DNA from: CAYUWM01 sp964448395
Lineage (GTDB): Bacteria; Chloroflexota; Dehalococcoidia; E44-bin15
Reading direction: 5' to 3'
NCBI GenBank assembly: GCA_964448395.1
Contig: CAYUWM010000014.1
Coordinates: forward strand, 1 to 34,621
DNA: 34,621 bases
Shown here: positions 16,067-24,427 of the stretch, in pieces
How the letters are laid out: the number at the start of each line of letters is the position of its first letter
How positions within the stretch are numbered: position 1 is the stretch's first letter
Made by a program: the position numbers and the translations under genes
Notes under the pieces: generated by a model
Databases searched by the model: none
Told to the model about the DNA's origin: nothing
What the model saw: the letters and a program-made list of their open reading frames with translations, nothing else

Positions 16067-17154
16067 ATATCAGTGAATCTCCTCTCCAGCTTCTTAACCA
16101 CCTGCGGCATGGTGGTATACTCCATCTCCTCCAGAGGCAGACGGTGCGGCTCGAACGGCCCGTGGCTGCGCATGTAATAGGCTATCTCGTTCGCCATCTC
16201 CCTCGCTCTGTCGAAGCTGATATCGTCGAACATGTCCCGCGGCCCCACCAGCTTACCGTTGGAAATCTGGAAGCCGGCGCATATCACCCTAGGCGGCCCA
16301 TCGAAGCGGGAGGGTGTAGACTGCGCAACCGATGTCGGCATCAGCGGGCCGTTGTGGGAACCCCGCATCCACCCCTCTACCAGAATCGGGTTCGAGAAGG
16401 GCTCAAGCACCTCGCCCACTGCGGGGAACTCCCCCTGCGAGCGCACGATGCAAACCGGGTCGTCCTTGCCCACGTACCTTCCCGCCATCATACTCAGCTT
16501 GTCGGTGGAGGAGACGGCAGCGATCTCGTTAGAGCCTCGGTGGTACACCGCCTTCACCGCATAGCGGCCCGGAGCACCCATGAACAGGAGCATGTCGTAT
16601 ATCTCATCCGGAGCGTTTAGAGATATCTTCTTGTGCGCTTTCACATCGTGTATCTCGAAAGAGAAGCCGGCATGCATGTTCTCGGCGATGACCAGGCCTA
16701 TGGTATTGAAAGGATCGGCGAACATCTTGTATAGGGGCATGTTCCACGCCCCGGATGAGGTCTTATCCGCCATGAATATCAATACCGGCTCCGAACCCCT
16801 TTCCTCGAACTCCATCTCGGCCACACCAGGGCCCATGCCCTTGACATTGCCAGAAAAAGCATCTGACAGTAGATCTTGGCCTGCCCCATGCAGCTTCAAC
16901 TCTTTAGCCACCTTGGTGCAATCCAGGAAGGTGTCCCATGCCATCTTGTGGATCGTCTCGTCCCCCACCCCGCGCTCGTGGGTCATAATCAACTGGAGAT
17001 CATCGCCACACTTAGTCACATGATAATCAACAAGTGTCTTGCTCTTCTTTGCCTTTGCCATCCACTCATCGGCCTTCTCTAAGACCAGTGGATGTGACTC
17101 GGAATGCCCAACATAGCCTCCGATATCGGCCTTGATCACGCTCAGGGTAATCAT
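16063..17154 (-). CDS. Bifunctional fructose-1,6-bisphosphate aldolase/phosphatase (archaeal type)
   Basis: 363 residues. It condenses dihydroxyacetone phosphate with glyceraldehyde 3-phosphate and dephosphorylates the product to fructose 6-phosphate, making gluconeogenesis unidirectional. The N-terminus SVIKADIGGYVGH and the metal-ligand stretch CGDDLQLIMTHERG are as in the archaeal enzyme. The Schiff-base lysine and its tyrosine partner correspond to K230 and Y227 in GRYVGKDDPV. RFDGPPR, GPRDMFDD and EMEYTTMPQV are also present. Start ATG with AAAGGAGGA upstream. The family is common in archaea and in deep-branching or anaerobic bacteria including Chloroflexota, which supports the taxonomic guess and autotrophic or gluconeogenic growth. 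It lies 18 bases after cobO. Confidence 0.95.
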   Translation of the reverse strand: MITLSVIKADIGGYVGHSESHPLVLEKADEWMAKAKKSKTLVDYHVTKCGDDLQLIMTHERGVGDETIHKMAWDTFLDCTKVAKELKLHGAGQDLLSDAFSGNVKGMGPGVAEMEFEERGSEPVLIFMADKTSSGAWNMPLYKMFADPFNTIGLVIAENMHAGFSFEIHDVKAHKKISLNAPDEIYDMLLFMGAPGRYAVKAVYHRGSNEIAAVSSTDKLSMMAGRYVGKDDPVCIVRSQGEFPAVGEVLEPFSNPILVEGWMRGSHNGPLMPTSVAQSTPSRFDGPPRVICAGFQISNGKLVGPRDMFDDISFDRAREMANEIAYYMRSHGPFEPHRLPLEEMEYTTMPQVVKKLERRFTDI

Positions 17155-17172
17155 CTCGCTCCTCCTTTTATT

Positions 17173-17712
17173 TTAGTATTCGATACCCTTCCTTGCCGGT
17201 ATGCCCTGCTGGTACGGGTGCTTCACTTCAACCATTTCCGTGACCAGATCCGCCCTGTCGATGAGCCTCTCATCGGCATATCTGCCGGTCAGCACCAGTT
17301 CCAGATTAGGCGGTTTCTCATCTATCAATCGCAGCAGGTCTTCAACGTCGATCAGTTTCCAAGAGGTGGCGACATTCACCTCATCCAGAACGAGAAGGTC
17401 GTATTTGCCACTGCGAAGCGCATCCCGCGCCGCCTGCAGCGCCAGCCTCGCCTGCTCCCGATCCTCATCCTGCACGTTGTTTGGATCGACGAAATGCTCG
17501 TGCCCGAAGATCTGGTAAGTCACATTGGGCAGTTGATCCATGGTCTGGCGTTCGCCGTAGGGATAACCGCCCTTCATGAAAAAGATCACATGTACCTTTA
17601 GCCCCTGACCCTGCGCCCGGGCCGCCAGCCCCAGGGCAGCGGTGGTCTTCCCCTTGCCACAACCGGTATAGACCTGAACCAAACCCCTCGAAAGGGCTTT
17701 TCCTTCACTCAT
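17173..17712 (-). CDS. cobO: Cob(I)yrinic acid a,c-diamide adenosyltransferase
   Basis: 179 residues. It adenosylates corrinoids to make the adenosylcobalamin form. The P-loop is YTGCGKGKTTAALG (15-28). Further CobO/BtuR motifs are LLVLDEVNVA, LVLTGRYADERLIDRADLVTEM and VKHPYQQGIPARKGIEY at the end. The ATG at 17712 is chosen although the frame stays open to 18054; upstream codons read as non-homologous sequence and overlap the divergent lipoprotein gene. A promoter lies at 17774-17802. It heads the run cobO, aldolase/phosphatase, rdgB. Corrinoid use in this organism would fit methylmalonyl-CoA mutase or radical SAM/B12 proteins. Confidence 0.94.
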   Translation of the reverse strand: MSEGKALSRGLVQVYTGCGKGKTTAALGLAARAQGQGLKVHVIFFMKGGYPYGERQTMDQLPNVTYQIFGHEHFVDPNNVQDEDREQARLALQAARDALRSGKYDLLVLDEVNVATSWKLIDVEDLLRLIDEKPPNLELVLTGRYADERLIDRADLVTEMVEVKHPYQQGIPARKGIEY

Positions 17713-17773
17713 TATCAATTGCAACTCCGTCTGCCCGGTATCACTGACAGACGAACCATCCCTACATAAGCGC

Positions 17774-17802
17774 AGTCTAACAATGGCACCTGTACTTGTC
17801 AA
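17774..17802 (-). promoter_or_regulatory. Promoter for cobO
   Basis: On the minus strand TTGACA (17802-17797), 17 bases, TAGACT (17779-17774). The leader to the cobO ATG is about 55 bases and contains no cobalamin riboswitch. It is divergent to the promoter at 17820-17848. Confidence 0.55.
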
Positions 17803-17819
17803 GGCTGTTGTAATTGAAG

Positions 17820-17848
17820 TTGACAATTCTTGTGTCGGGGTATATACT
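17820..17848 (+). promoter_or_regulatory. Promoter for the first lipoprotein gene
   Basis: TTGACA (17820-17825), 17 bases, TATACT (17843-17848), a near-consensus sigma-70 promoter about 50 bases before the ATG at 17907. Its -35 box is 17 bases from that of the cobO promoter. Confidence 0.7.
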
Positions 17849-17906
17849 TTCCACACCCGACACGGTCGAGAGAGTTCTTTCGATACAAGCATAGAGGAGG
17901 CAGCAG

Positions 17907-18665
17907 ATGAAAGTGAAAATATTGGGAACGATTTTGCTGTGTGCCGTCCTTTTATTAGGAGCCACCAGTTGCAGTGGGATTTCCGAAATCGACGGAATGA
18001 CCGGAGAAGAATTAGTCGATAGAGTTCTAGCTGCTGACGATAGCATTTATACATGCAAATTGCTGATGACCCTTAAAATGGATATGATGGGCATTTCCAT
18101 ATCGATGGATGGACACGGGGCTATGGATAGAAACGCTAGAGAGATGTCATTAGATATGGGCGACTTAATGTCCGTATATATGGTTGACGACTGGATGTAC
18201 ATGAACGAGTCCTATATAGGCTGGGTTAAAATGGAACTCACCGAGGACATGTGGGAGGAGAACGATCAGATAGGGGGCCAACTGGATATACTGGAGCAAT
18301 ACGTGGATGTGAAAATCCTGGGCACCGAGCAGGTGATGGGGTCTGATTGCTATGTGGCGGAAGTCATCCCTGACCTGCAGGCCCTGTGGGACTGGGCGAT
18401 GGAGGAGGAAGACTTGGAGGGGTTCGATATCGATCTGGATTTAGAAGAGATGATAAAAGAGTTCACCTTCAAGGTGTGGATTGAGAAAGGCACATTCTAC
18501 ATGACCCAGTGCAGTATAAGTATGGTAATGGAGATGTTCGGGCAGAAAATGTCCATTTTAGAAACCATTACGCTCTACGATATCAACCAACCGGTATCCA
18601 TCTATTTGCCATACGAGGCTCAAGACGCAGTTGAGCTGAATTTGAGCTCATGGGATACGTATTAG
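17907..18665 (+). CDS. Predicted lipoprotein, paralog of the next gene
   Basis: 252 residues with a type II signal peptide: charged start, hydrophobic core and lipobox ATSC with Cys22. A strong AGGAGG ribosome site precedes the ATG. The mature part is Met- and acid-rich, with alternating strand-like segments (SISMDGHGAMDRNAREMSLDM, VKILGTEQVMGSDCYVAEVIPD, INQPVSIYLP). This pattern resembles LolA/LppX-like or DUF6612-type lipoproteins with a half-barrel fold, but the assignment is by pattern only. It is expected on the outer face of the cytoplasmic membrane. It shares several blocks with the protein at 18855 and is closed by its own terminator at 18710. Confidence 0.85.
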   Translation: MKVKILGTILLCAVLLLGATSCSGISEIDGMTGEELVDRVLAADDSIYTCKLLMTLKMDMMGISISMDGHGAMDRNAREMSLDMGDLMSVYMVDDWMYMNESYIGWVKMELTEDMWEENDQIGGQLDILEQYVDVKILGTEQVMGSDCYVAEVIPDLQALWDWAMEEEDLEGFDIDLDLEEMIKEFTFKVWIEKGTFYMTQCSISMVMEMFGQKMSILETITLYDINQPVSIYLPYEAQDAVELNLSSWDTY

Positions 18666-18709
18666 AGGGGCTTTTAAGCTATAGCAGATAGTCAGCGATA
18701 TAGGCAACT

Positions 18710-18744
18710 AGGCAGCCGTCTTTTGGACGGCTGCCTTCATTTCA
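18710..18744 (+). terminator. Terminator after the first lipoprotein gene
   Basis: AGGCAGCCGTC and GACGGCTGCCT form an 11-bp perfect stem with loop TTTTG, followed by TCATTTC. Confidence 0.8.
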
Positions 18745-18854
18745 CAATCTACATTTGTGGCATTACCCATATCATCCGCGAACTCTATCCCCTAATAAGC
18801 TGCAATGATATAATGGGTGCTGTCTATTCGATTGAAACTGTGGGGAGACATTGA

Positions 18855-19631
18855 ATGAATATTAGAGCGATCGTATCAATCCTGTTCTGCGCTGTCCTGC
18901 TGGTTGCATGCTCCGCCTGCTGCAGCCGCGAGAGCATGGTTCCCAACGGGATGACAGCCGCTGAGCTGGTGGCAGCGGCTTTAGCCGCAGAGGAGGAGAT
19001 CGATAACTATCAATTCAACGGGGTCGTAATCGGAGCGATGACGGGGGGAACGACCACCGTAGTGGACGTAAGCGGAATTGTAGACGAGCAGAACAGGGCT
19101 CTACATATAAACATGAGCCATACCGGTCATAATGAGAGCATGCAACTCTATGTTGTCGATAACTGGGAGTATATCAACGTTTATGGACCTAACTTGTCGT
19201 CGACATGGAATATAACCCCGGTCACCGAAGATACCTGGTGGGTGCGAAACCTGCCGATGCAACAGGTAAACGCCCTGCATAACTTCATCCAGGTAAATTA
19301 CATAGGCACGGAGACAATCGGCGGGATCGAGTGCTACAAGCTGGAGGTAGAGCCCGACCTGGTACAAGTTCTGCAATGGTTCACCGGTGAGGCGGATATG
19401 GGAGAACTGGACCCTTCCATCGATGTGTCAGATATGGTATCCGGGCAATCTTTGACCGTATGGGTTGCTATCGATACGAATTACATTGTGCAGACGGTCA
19501 TCGAGGCAACGCTGAGCGTCGATTTAGAATACATGGTGATGTCAATAGGCCAGTCCATATCCACGACAAGGTCTCAATTCAATCAGCCGGTATCTATCGA
19601 ATTGCCGCCGGATATTGGAGATGCTGATTAG
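18855..19631 (+). CDS. Predicted lipoprotein, paralog of the preceding gene
   Basis: 258 residues with lipobox LVAC (Cys19) and a Cys-rich stretch after it (CSACC). GGGGAGA lies before the ATG, and a lone TATAAT at 18809-18814 is the likely -10 box. Blocks shared with the upstream lipoprotein: MTxxELVxxxLAAxxxI near residue 33, VxxxGTExxxGxxCYxxEVxPDL in the middle, and NQPVSIxLP near the end. This shows a tandem duplication followed by strong divergence, since the Met-rich character is lost here. A LolA/LppX-like fold is possible; the ligand is unknown. It has its own promoter element and terminator, so the two are separate units. Confidence 0.83.
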   Translation: MNIRAIVSILFCAVLLVACSACCSRESMVPNGMTAAELVAAALAAEEEIDNYQFNGVVIGAMTGGTTTVVDVSGIVDEQNRALHINMSHTGHNESMQLYVVDNWEYINVYGPNLSSTWNITPVTEDTWWVRNLPMQQVNALHNFIQVNYIGTETIGGIECYKLEVEPDLVQVLQWFTGEADMGELDPSIDVSDMVSGQSLTVWVAIDTNYIVQTVIEATLSVDLEYMVMSIGQSISTTRSQFNQPVSIELPPDIGDAD

Positions 19632-19683
19632 ATATTATCTCCACAGTATCTGATTTCGCCCCGCGTTCCGGAATGGATAGTGA

Positions 19684-19713
19684 GGGCGGCTGCGTTCCAC
19701 AGCCGCCCTTTTT
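19684..19713 (+). terminator. Terminator after the second lipoprotein gene
   Basis: GGGCGGCTG and CAGCCGCCC form a perfect 9-bp stem with a seven-base loop, followed by TTTTT. Confidence 0.88.
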
Positions 19714-19880
19714 CGTCTGACGCTCTGTAGAAATTCAGGGTCTCCCATGCTATAATGTCTGAGGCATTAAAGACTGAAAACCGACTCTTCCGTGAATCGA
19801 ATTTATACGAAAATTGGTTAAGATACGTGTTGAAATGATGCCTGGATATCGGAATCGTAGCTGGCACAGGAGGACACTGG

Positions 19881-21422
19881 ATGGCAATCCTAGATGAATA
19901 CAAACAGCGACGCGAAAAGATAAAGCAGATGGGTGGCCCCAAAGCTGTCGAGAAGCAGCACGCCAGGGGCAGCATGACAGCCCGCGAGAGGATCGACTAC
20001 TTCTTCGACCCCGGAACTTTCACTGAGATTGGCCTGTACGTTAAGCACCGCACCACGGCCTTCGGGCTGGACAAGAAGGAAATACCAGCCGAAGGGGTGA
20101 TAACCGGGTTCGGCAAGGTGAACGGCCGACAGGTGATGGTCGCCGTGGAGGACTTCACCACGATGGCGGGCACCTTCGGCGAATACCACGGTAAGAAGTT
20201 CTCCGATGCCATCAACATGGCCAAGGACATGGGCATCCCGTTTGTTGGCATGAACGACTCCGGCGGGGCGCGCCTTCAGGAAGGGATGGATACCCTGCAG
20301 TGCTACGCCTGGCTGTTCAGTGCGCAGATCCTGGCTTCGGGCATCATCCCCCAGATAGCGCTGCTGATGGGGCCCTGCCTCGGGGGGCAGGCCTACCACC
20401 CGGTGATGCAGGACTTCGTGTTTCAGTGTAAAGACACCGGCCGCATGGCCATAGCCGGACCCGCTTTCGTCAAGACCCAGACTGGCGAGGACATCGATAT
20501 CGACACCTTGTGCGGGGTCGAGGCCCATGCAGTTAAGTCGGGGGAGACCCATGTGGTCTGTGAGGACGACAAGGACTGCATGGACAAGGCCAAGGAGCTG
20601 CTTGCCCTTCTGCCCGATAACAACAAACAGAAACCACCACGCAAGGAGACGAAGGATGACCCTGAAAGGATAGACCCTGAACTGGACACCCTCGTCCCTG
20701 AAGAGCCGTACATCGCCTATGACATGCATGACCTGATCCTGAAGATCGTGGACGACGGGTATTTCTTCGAGATACACAAAGACTTCGCACAGAACGTGAT
20801 TGTAGGTTTCGCCAGATTCGGCGGCCGTCCTGCCGGCATCGTGGCCAGCCAGCCGATGTGCGCCGCCGGCGCCGTGGATTGCGATGCCGCCGATAAGATC
20901 GCCCGGTTCGTCAGGTTCTGCGACCTGTTCAACATCCCGCTGGTGAACCTCCACGATGTGCCCGGCTACTGGATCGGGTCAGATGAAGAATGGAAGGGCA
21001 TACTGCGGCACGGCGCCAAGATGCTTTACTCCTACATCGACGCTACCGTACCCAAGGTCACCGTGGTGGTACGTAAATCGTTCGCCGGGGCCTATACCGG
21101 CATGTGCTGTAAGGATACCGGTGCCGACTTCATGTTCGCCTGGCCCATAGCCCGGATCTGCATTGTCGGTGCTGAGACCGCCGCCAGCATCATCTTCGCT
21201 CGTGAAATAAAGGAGGCGGAGAACCCCGAGGAAATGAAAACTAAGCGGATAGCCGAGTATCGAGAATTGTTCGAGAACCCATACTGTGCAGCCGAACGGG
21301 GCTTCATAGATGATGTGATCATGCCCGGCGAGACGAGGAAGCATATCAACAGGGCCCTAGATGCACTGGAGAACAAGACCGTAGTACGGCCCTGGAGAAA
21401 ATTTTCAAATATCAATCTGTGA
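19881..21422 (+). CDS. Acyl-CoA carboxylase carboxyltransferase subunit (PccB/MmdA family)
   Basis: 513 residues. It transfers carboxyl groups between carboxybiotin and an acyl-CoA (propionyl-, acetyl-, methylcrotonyl- or glutaconyl-type). N-terminal half: ARGSMTARERIDYFFDPGTF, DSGGARLQEGMDTL and MGPCLGGQAYHP. C-terminal half: LVNLHDVPGYWIGSDEEW, VRKSFAGAYTGMCCKDTGADF and the terminal DDVIMPGETRKHINRALD. AGGAGG lies 9 bases before the ATG. A TATAAT at 19751-19756 may be its -10 box; the rest of the 249-base upstream stretch holds only the previous terminator. A biotin carrier follows at once, but no biotin carboxylase or membrane decarboxylase subunit is present, so carboxylase versus decarboxylase direction is open. 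Confidence 0.92.
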   Translation: MAILDEYKQRREKIKQMGGPKAVEKQHARGSMTARERIDYFFDPGTFTEIGLYVKHRTTAFGLDKKEIPAEGVITGFGKVNGRQVMVAVEDFTTMAGTFGEYHGKKFSDAINMAKDMGIPFVGMNDSGGARLQEGMDTLQCYAWLFSAQILASGIIPQIALLMGPCLGGQAYHPVMQDFVFQCKDTGRMAIAGPAFVKTQTGEDIDIDTLCGVEAHAVKSGETHVVCEDDKDCMDKAKELLALLPDNNKQKPPRKETKDDPERIDPELDTLVPEEPYIAYDMHDLILKIVDDGYFFEIHKDFAQNVIVGFARFGGRPAGIVASQPMCAAGAVDCDAADKIARFVRFCDLFNIPLVNLHDVPGYWIGSDEEWKGILRHGAKMLYSYIDATVPKVTVVVRKSFAGAYTGMCCKDTGADFMFAWPIARICIVGAETAASIIFAREIKEAENPEEMKTKRIAEYRELFENPYCAAERGFIDDVIMPGETRKHINRALDALENKTVVRPWRKFSNINL

Positions 21423-21434
21423 GGAATGGAGCGT

Positions 21435-21647
21435 ATGGTAACCATAAATTCATCGATGCCCGGAAAGGTAACCGAGGTCAAGGTTAAGGTCGGAGACACG
21501 GTGGCAAAAGGGCAGGAGCTTTGCACCATCGAAGCAATGAAGATGCAGATGCCGGTAACATCCCCGCAGGATGGGACAGTCAGTGAGATCAAGGTGGAGG
21601 TAGGCCAGAGCGTCAAGAAGGGTGATCCACTGGTAGAGCTCGGCTAG
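21435..21647 (+). CDS. Biotin carboxyl carrier protein (biotinyl/lipoyl attachment domain)
   Basis: About 70 residues, a single biotinyl domain with the canonical EAMKM attachment motif (lysine 36 from the ATG at 21435) and the symmetrical halves MPGKVTEVKVKVGDTVAKGQ and DGTVSEIKVEVGQSVKKGDP. An earlier ATG at 21426 is possible, but AGGA sits against it; the later one has AGGA about eight bases upstream. It begins a few bases after the carboxyltransferase stop and is surely its partner, carrying CO2 as carboxybiotin. It lacks the Pro/Ala-rich linker found in decarboxylase gamma subunits. Confidence 0.93.
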   Translation: MVTINSSMPGKVTEVKVKVGDTVAKGQELCTIEAMKMQMPVTSPQDGTVSEIKVEVGQSVKKGDPLVELG

Positions 21648-21691
21648 CCCCCGCCAGCCCAGGTCATCGCGCGAGACGGAGGATATAGAGA

Positions 21692-22870
21692 ATGGACTTT
21701 TGCTTCACCGAAGAGCAGGAGAGATTTAGACAGGAAGTAGTGGAATTCCTCGAGGCTGAATTGAAGCAAGGCAGCTTCGAGGTGCACTGCGACGCGTGGA
21801 TGGGGGGCTACTCCCCCCAGTTCTCCCGAAAGATGGGAGAGAAAGGCTGGATCGGGCTGTGCTGGCCCAAAGATTGCTACGGCCAGGGCAAGAGCTACAT
21901 CGACCGCATGGTGCTCACCGAGGAGATAGTCCGCTACGGGGCACCGGCGGCGGCCCACTGGTTCGCCGACCGGCAGATGGGCCCCTCCATCATCCGTCAC
22001 GGCAGTGCTGAGCAAAAGGAGTTCTTTCTCCCCCGTATCGTCAAAGGGGAGATCGTTTTCGGCATCGGCATGAGCGAGCCGGAGGCCGGCTGTGACCTGG
22101 CATCCCTTCGAACACGGGCGGTAGAGGACGGAGACTGCTACGTACTCAATGGCCAGAAGGTTTGGACCAGCGGGGCACATCATATCGACTACCTCTATCT
22201 TATAGCGCGGACCGACCCCGACGTGGTCAAGCACAAGGGCATCAGCGAGTTCATCGTTGATATGCACCTGCCTGGTATCGAGGTCAGGCCCCTTATCGAC
22301 ATGACTGGCGGCCACCATTACAATGAGGTCTTCCTCGATAATGTGCGGATACCCAAGTCCAGCCTTGTGGGGGAGTTGAACAAGGGATGGTATCAGATAG
22401 CGCAGCAGCTCGACTATGAACGGAGTGGCGTTGAGCGTTTGATGACAAACTACCCTCTATACAAGGATTTAATCCAATACTGCAAGCAAACTCAGTACAA
22501 CGGTATTCCACTGTCACAGAAAGCAGAGGTTCGCAACAGCCTGGCCGACCTTACTGTTCGATACGATGCGGGACGCCTCCTCACGTATAGGGTGGCGTGG
22601 GTGCTCGACCAGGGAAGGCTACCCACCACTGAGGCAGCGATGGCCAAGGCTTACTGCACGGCATTCGAGCAGCACCTGGCCCACGTCGCCACCCAGATAC
22701 CGGGTCTCTACGGCCAGCTGAGGCAAGGCTCGAAGGGGGTGCCTTCCGCCTTCCGCGAAAGCCCCGCCGAGTCCTACCTGTTCTCGCCAGGCTATACCAT
22801 CCAGGGTGGAACCTCTGAAATCCTAAAAAACATTACCGCCATCAGGGGTCTGGGGCTACCCACATCATAG
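21692..22870 (+). CDS. Acyl-CoA dehydrogenase family protein
   Basis: 392-residue FAD enzyme that oxidises an acyl-CoA to the 2-enoyl-CoA and passes electrons to ETF. Motifs: FGIGMSEPEAGCDLASLRTRA with the FAD-contacting MSEP, NGQKVWTSGAHH, and the C-terminal GYTIQGGTSEILKNITAIRGLGLP. The position of the MCAD catalytic Glu (YEGT) is Gly here. A Glu at 243 in LDYERSG aligns with the alternative base of isovaleryl- and long-chain acyl-CoA dehydrogenases. It is therefore likely an FadE-type branched, long-chain or steroid-like dehydrogenase. It lies 44 bases after the biotin carrier, suggesting a pathway in which desaturation and carboxylation are linked, as in leucine/isovalerate degradation; that link is inference. 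Confidence 0.92.
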   Translation: MDFCFTEEQERFRQEVVEFLEAELKQGSFEVHCDAWMGGYSPQFSRKMGEKGWIGLCWPKDCYGQGKSYIDRMVLTEEIVRYGAPAAAHWFADRQMGPSIIRHGSAEQKEFFLPRIVKGEIVFGIGMSEPEAGCDLASLRTRAVEDGDCYVLNGQKVWTSGAHHIDYLYLIARTDPDVVKHKGISEFIVDMHLPGIEVRPLIDMTGGHHYNEVFLDNVRIPKSSLVGELNKGWYQIAQQLDYERSGVERLMTNYPLYKDLIQYCKQTQYNGIPLSQKAEVRNSLADLTVRYDAGRLLTYRVAWVLDQGRLPTTEAAMAKAYCTAFEQHLAHVATQIPGLYGQLRQGSKGVPSAFRESPAESYLFSPGYTIQGGTSEILKNITAIRGLGLPTS

Positions 22871-23058
22871 GCATTTGGAAGTACAGGGGACAGGGCCCCT
22901 TAAAGCGGATATATTGCTATGCCCAACATCCGATCCCGCTTCTGGAAGGGCGGGAACCGCTGCGTAGCCGACTATAATTTACATAACTATTCCACAAAAA
23001 CGCACCTGTTACATAGATCGTGGATCATTAAGTCGTTTGAAGGGTAAATAGGGCTATA

Positions 23059-23769
23059 ATGGAAATCATCCCGGCGATCGATCTCAGGGGCGGCAAGTGT
23101 GTTCGGCTGTACCAGGGCGACTACAATCAGGAAACCGTCTTTTCCGAGGACCCGATAGAGGTCGCTCGGCGCTGGCAGTCCATGGGGGCACAGCGACTCC
23201 ACATTGTAGACCTCGACGGAGCGGCAAAGGGCAACCTCTGCCACTCACAACTCATAGCCGATATCGCACACTCAGTGACAATTCCCGTCCAGGTAGGCGG
23301 CGGCCTGCGGGGTATGGACTCCGTTATACGGGCGCTCGACCTGGGGGTGGCACGCATCATCCTGGGCACGGCGGCGGTAGAGGACCGGGAATTCGTTAAA
23401 GAAGCCTGCCGCCGTTTCGCAAACCTCATAATAGTCGGCGTCGATGCCAGGGACGGCTATGTGGCGACCAGGGGCTGGCAGGAAAGCACCACGCTCACCG
23501 CAGCCGAACTGGTATGGCAAATGGAATCCCTCGGGGCGGGGCGCTTCATCTATACCGACATCGCCCGCGACGGCACGCTAACCGAGCCTAATTTCGAAGC
23601 TATTGCCGATATCGTGTCTCAGGCGCATGTCCCGGTGATAGCCGCTGGAGGTATCGCCTCGGTGGAACACCTCAAACGCCTGTCCAAGACCGGTGTGGAG
23701 GCAGCGATAGTAGGGCGGGCGCTGTACAGCGGGGAGATCGACCTTAAACAGGCGCTAAAACTACCATGA
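23059..23769 (+). CDS. hisA: Phosphoribosylformimino-5-aminoimidazole carboxamide ribotide isomerase HisA
   Basis: 236-residue TIM barrel of histidine biosynthesis (ProFAR isomerase). Catalytic Asp8 (IIPAIDLRGG) and Asp129 (VGVDARDGYVATRGW) are present. Phosphate-binding loops are VQVGGGLR and VIAAGGIAS. GRALYSGEIDL is at the end. HisF would keep IPCLDV and a different loop, so HisA is preferred over HisF. A GGG six bases before the ATG is the only ribosome-site candidate. The 188 bases upstream (22871-23058) hold a short hairpin and AT-rich sequence but no gene I can support. hisF does not follow. Confidence 0.95.
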   Translation: MEIIPAIDLRGGKCVRLYQGDYNQETVFSEDPIEVARRWQSMGAQRLHIVDLDGAAKGNLCHSQLIADIAHSVTIPVQVGGGLRGMDSVIRALDLGVARIILGTAAVEDREFVKEACRRFANLIIVGVDARDGYVATRGWQESTTLTAAELVWQMESLGAGRFIYTDIARDGTLTEPNFEAIADIVSQAHVPVIAAGGIASVEHLKRLSKTGVEAAIVGRALYSGEIDLKQALKLP

Positions 23770-23788
23770 TGCCCTGTAGAATACTGCG

Positions 23789-24427
23789 ATGTATCTCACA
23801 ACAATCGTAATTGCCATTGCAGCCATAGCCCTGGTGCTGTGGTCGATATCCGCTCTTATCGCCCGCCGTCGGCACCCCGAACCCATGCACCCATTATTCT
23901 CCGTTTTTATCGAGAACCCGTTGCGCCGCCGTTTTTTCAGCCCCCAGAAATCGCTGGACAGGATAGGAGTCGCTCAGGGTATGACCGTTCTGGAACTGGG
24001 CCCCGGCCCCGGTTTCCTCACTGTAGAAGCATCACGACGGACAGGCAGCTCAGGAAGGCTCTGCAGCCTGGATATCGCACCGGCGATGATATCCAGGGTG
24101 AGGGGAAAGATCACCGGGGAGGCCGCAGATAACGTATCGCTGGCAGTAGGCAACGGGGAATGCCTCCCGTTCAAAGACGTCAGTTTCGACCTGGCCTATC
24201 TGGTCACCGTAATCGGGGAGATACCGGATCAAGACCGAGCTTTCCAAGAACTACATAGAGTGCTGCGCCCCGGCGGGATATTATCGGTCTCGGAGTTCCT
24301 TCCCGACCCAGACTACCCGCTAAAACGAACTATAACCAGAAAGGCCCTCGCCGTGGGCTTTGAGCCTTATCAGCAATTCGGCAATATCATAAACTATGTG
24401 CTAAACTTCAGGAGGACACCATGCTAG
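23789..24427 (+). CDS. Membrane-tethered SAM-dependent methyltransferase
   Basis: 212 residues. One N-terminal transmembrane helix (about 4-24) is followed by a basic RRRHP stop-transfer. A class I methyltransferase domain then has motif I VLELGPGPGF (67-76), an acidic residue in SLDIAP, NGECLPFKDVSFDLAY and LRPGGILSVSEF (UbiE/Methyltransf_11-like). The catalytic domain should face the cytoplasm; the substrate is unknown and could be a quinone or lipid precursor. It sits 19 bases after hisA and overlaps hisI by seven bases (ATGCTAG), so it is translated as part of the histidine gene unit although it has no known role there. Confidence 0.85.
   Translation: MYLTTIVIAIAAIALVLWSISALIARRRHPEPMHPLFSVFIENPLRRRFFSPQKSLDRIGVAQGMTVLELGPGPGFLTVEASRRTGSSGRLCSLDIAPAMISRVRGKITGEAADNVSLAVGNGECLPFKDVSFDLAYLVTVIGEIPDQDRAFQELHRVLRPGGILSVSEFLPDPDYPLKRTITRKALAVGFEPYQQFGNIINYVLNFRRTPC

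Noticed and set aside
17713..18054. N-terminal extension of cobO by about 114 codons
   Set aside because: It would overlap the divergent lipoprotein gene and both promoters, and CobO family members start near the chosen ATG.
22919..23048. Small plus-strand open frame between the acyl-CoA dehydrogenase and hisA (about 42 codons)
   Set aside because: No ribosome site, no recognisable motif, and it includes a short hairpin (22934-22955); treated as non-coding.
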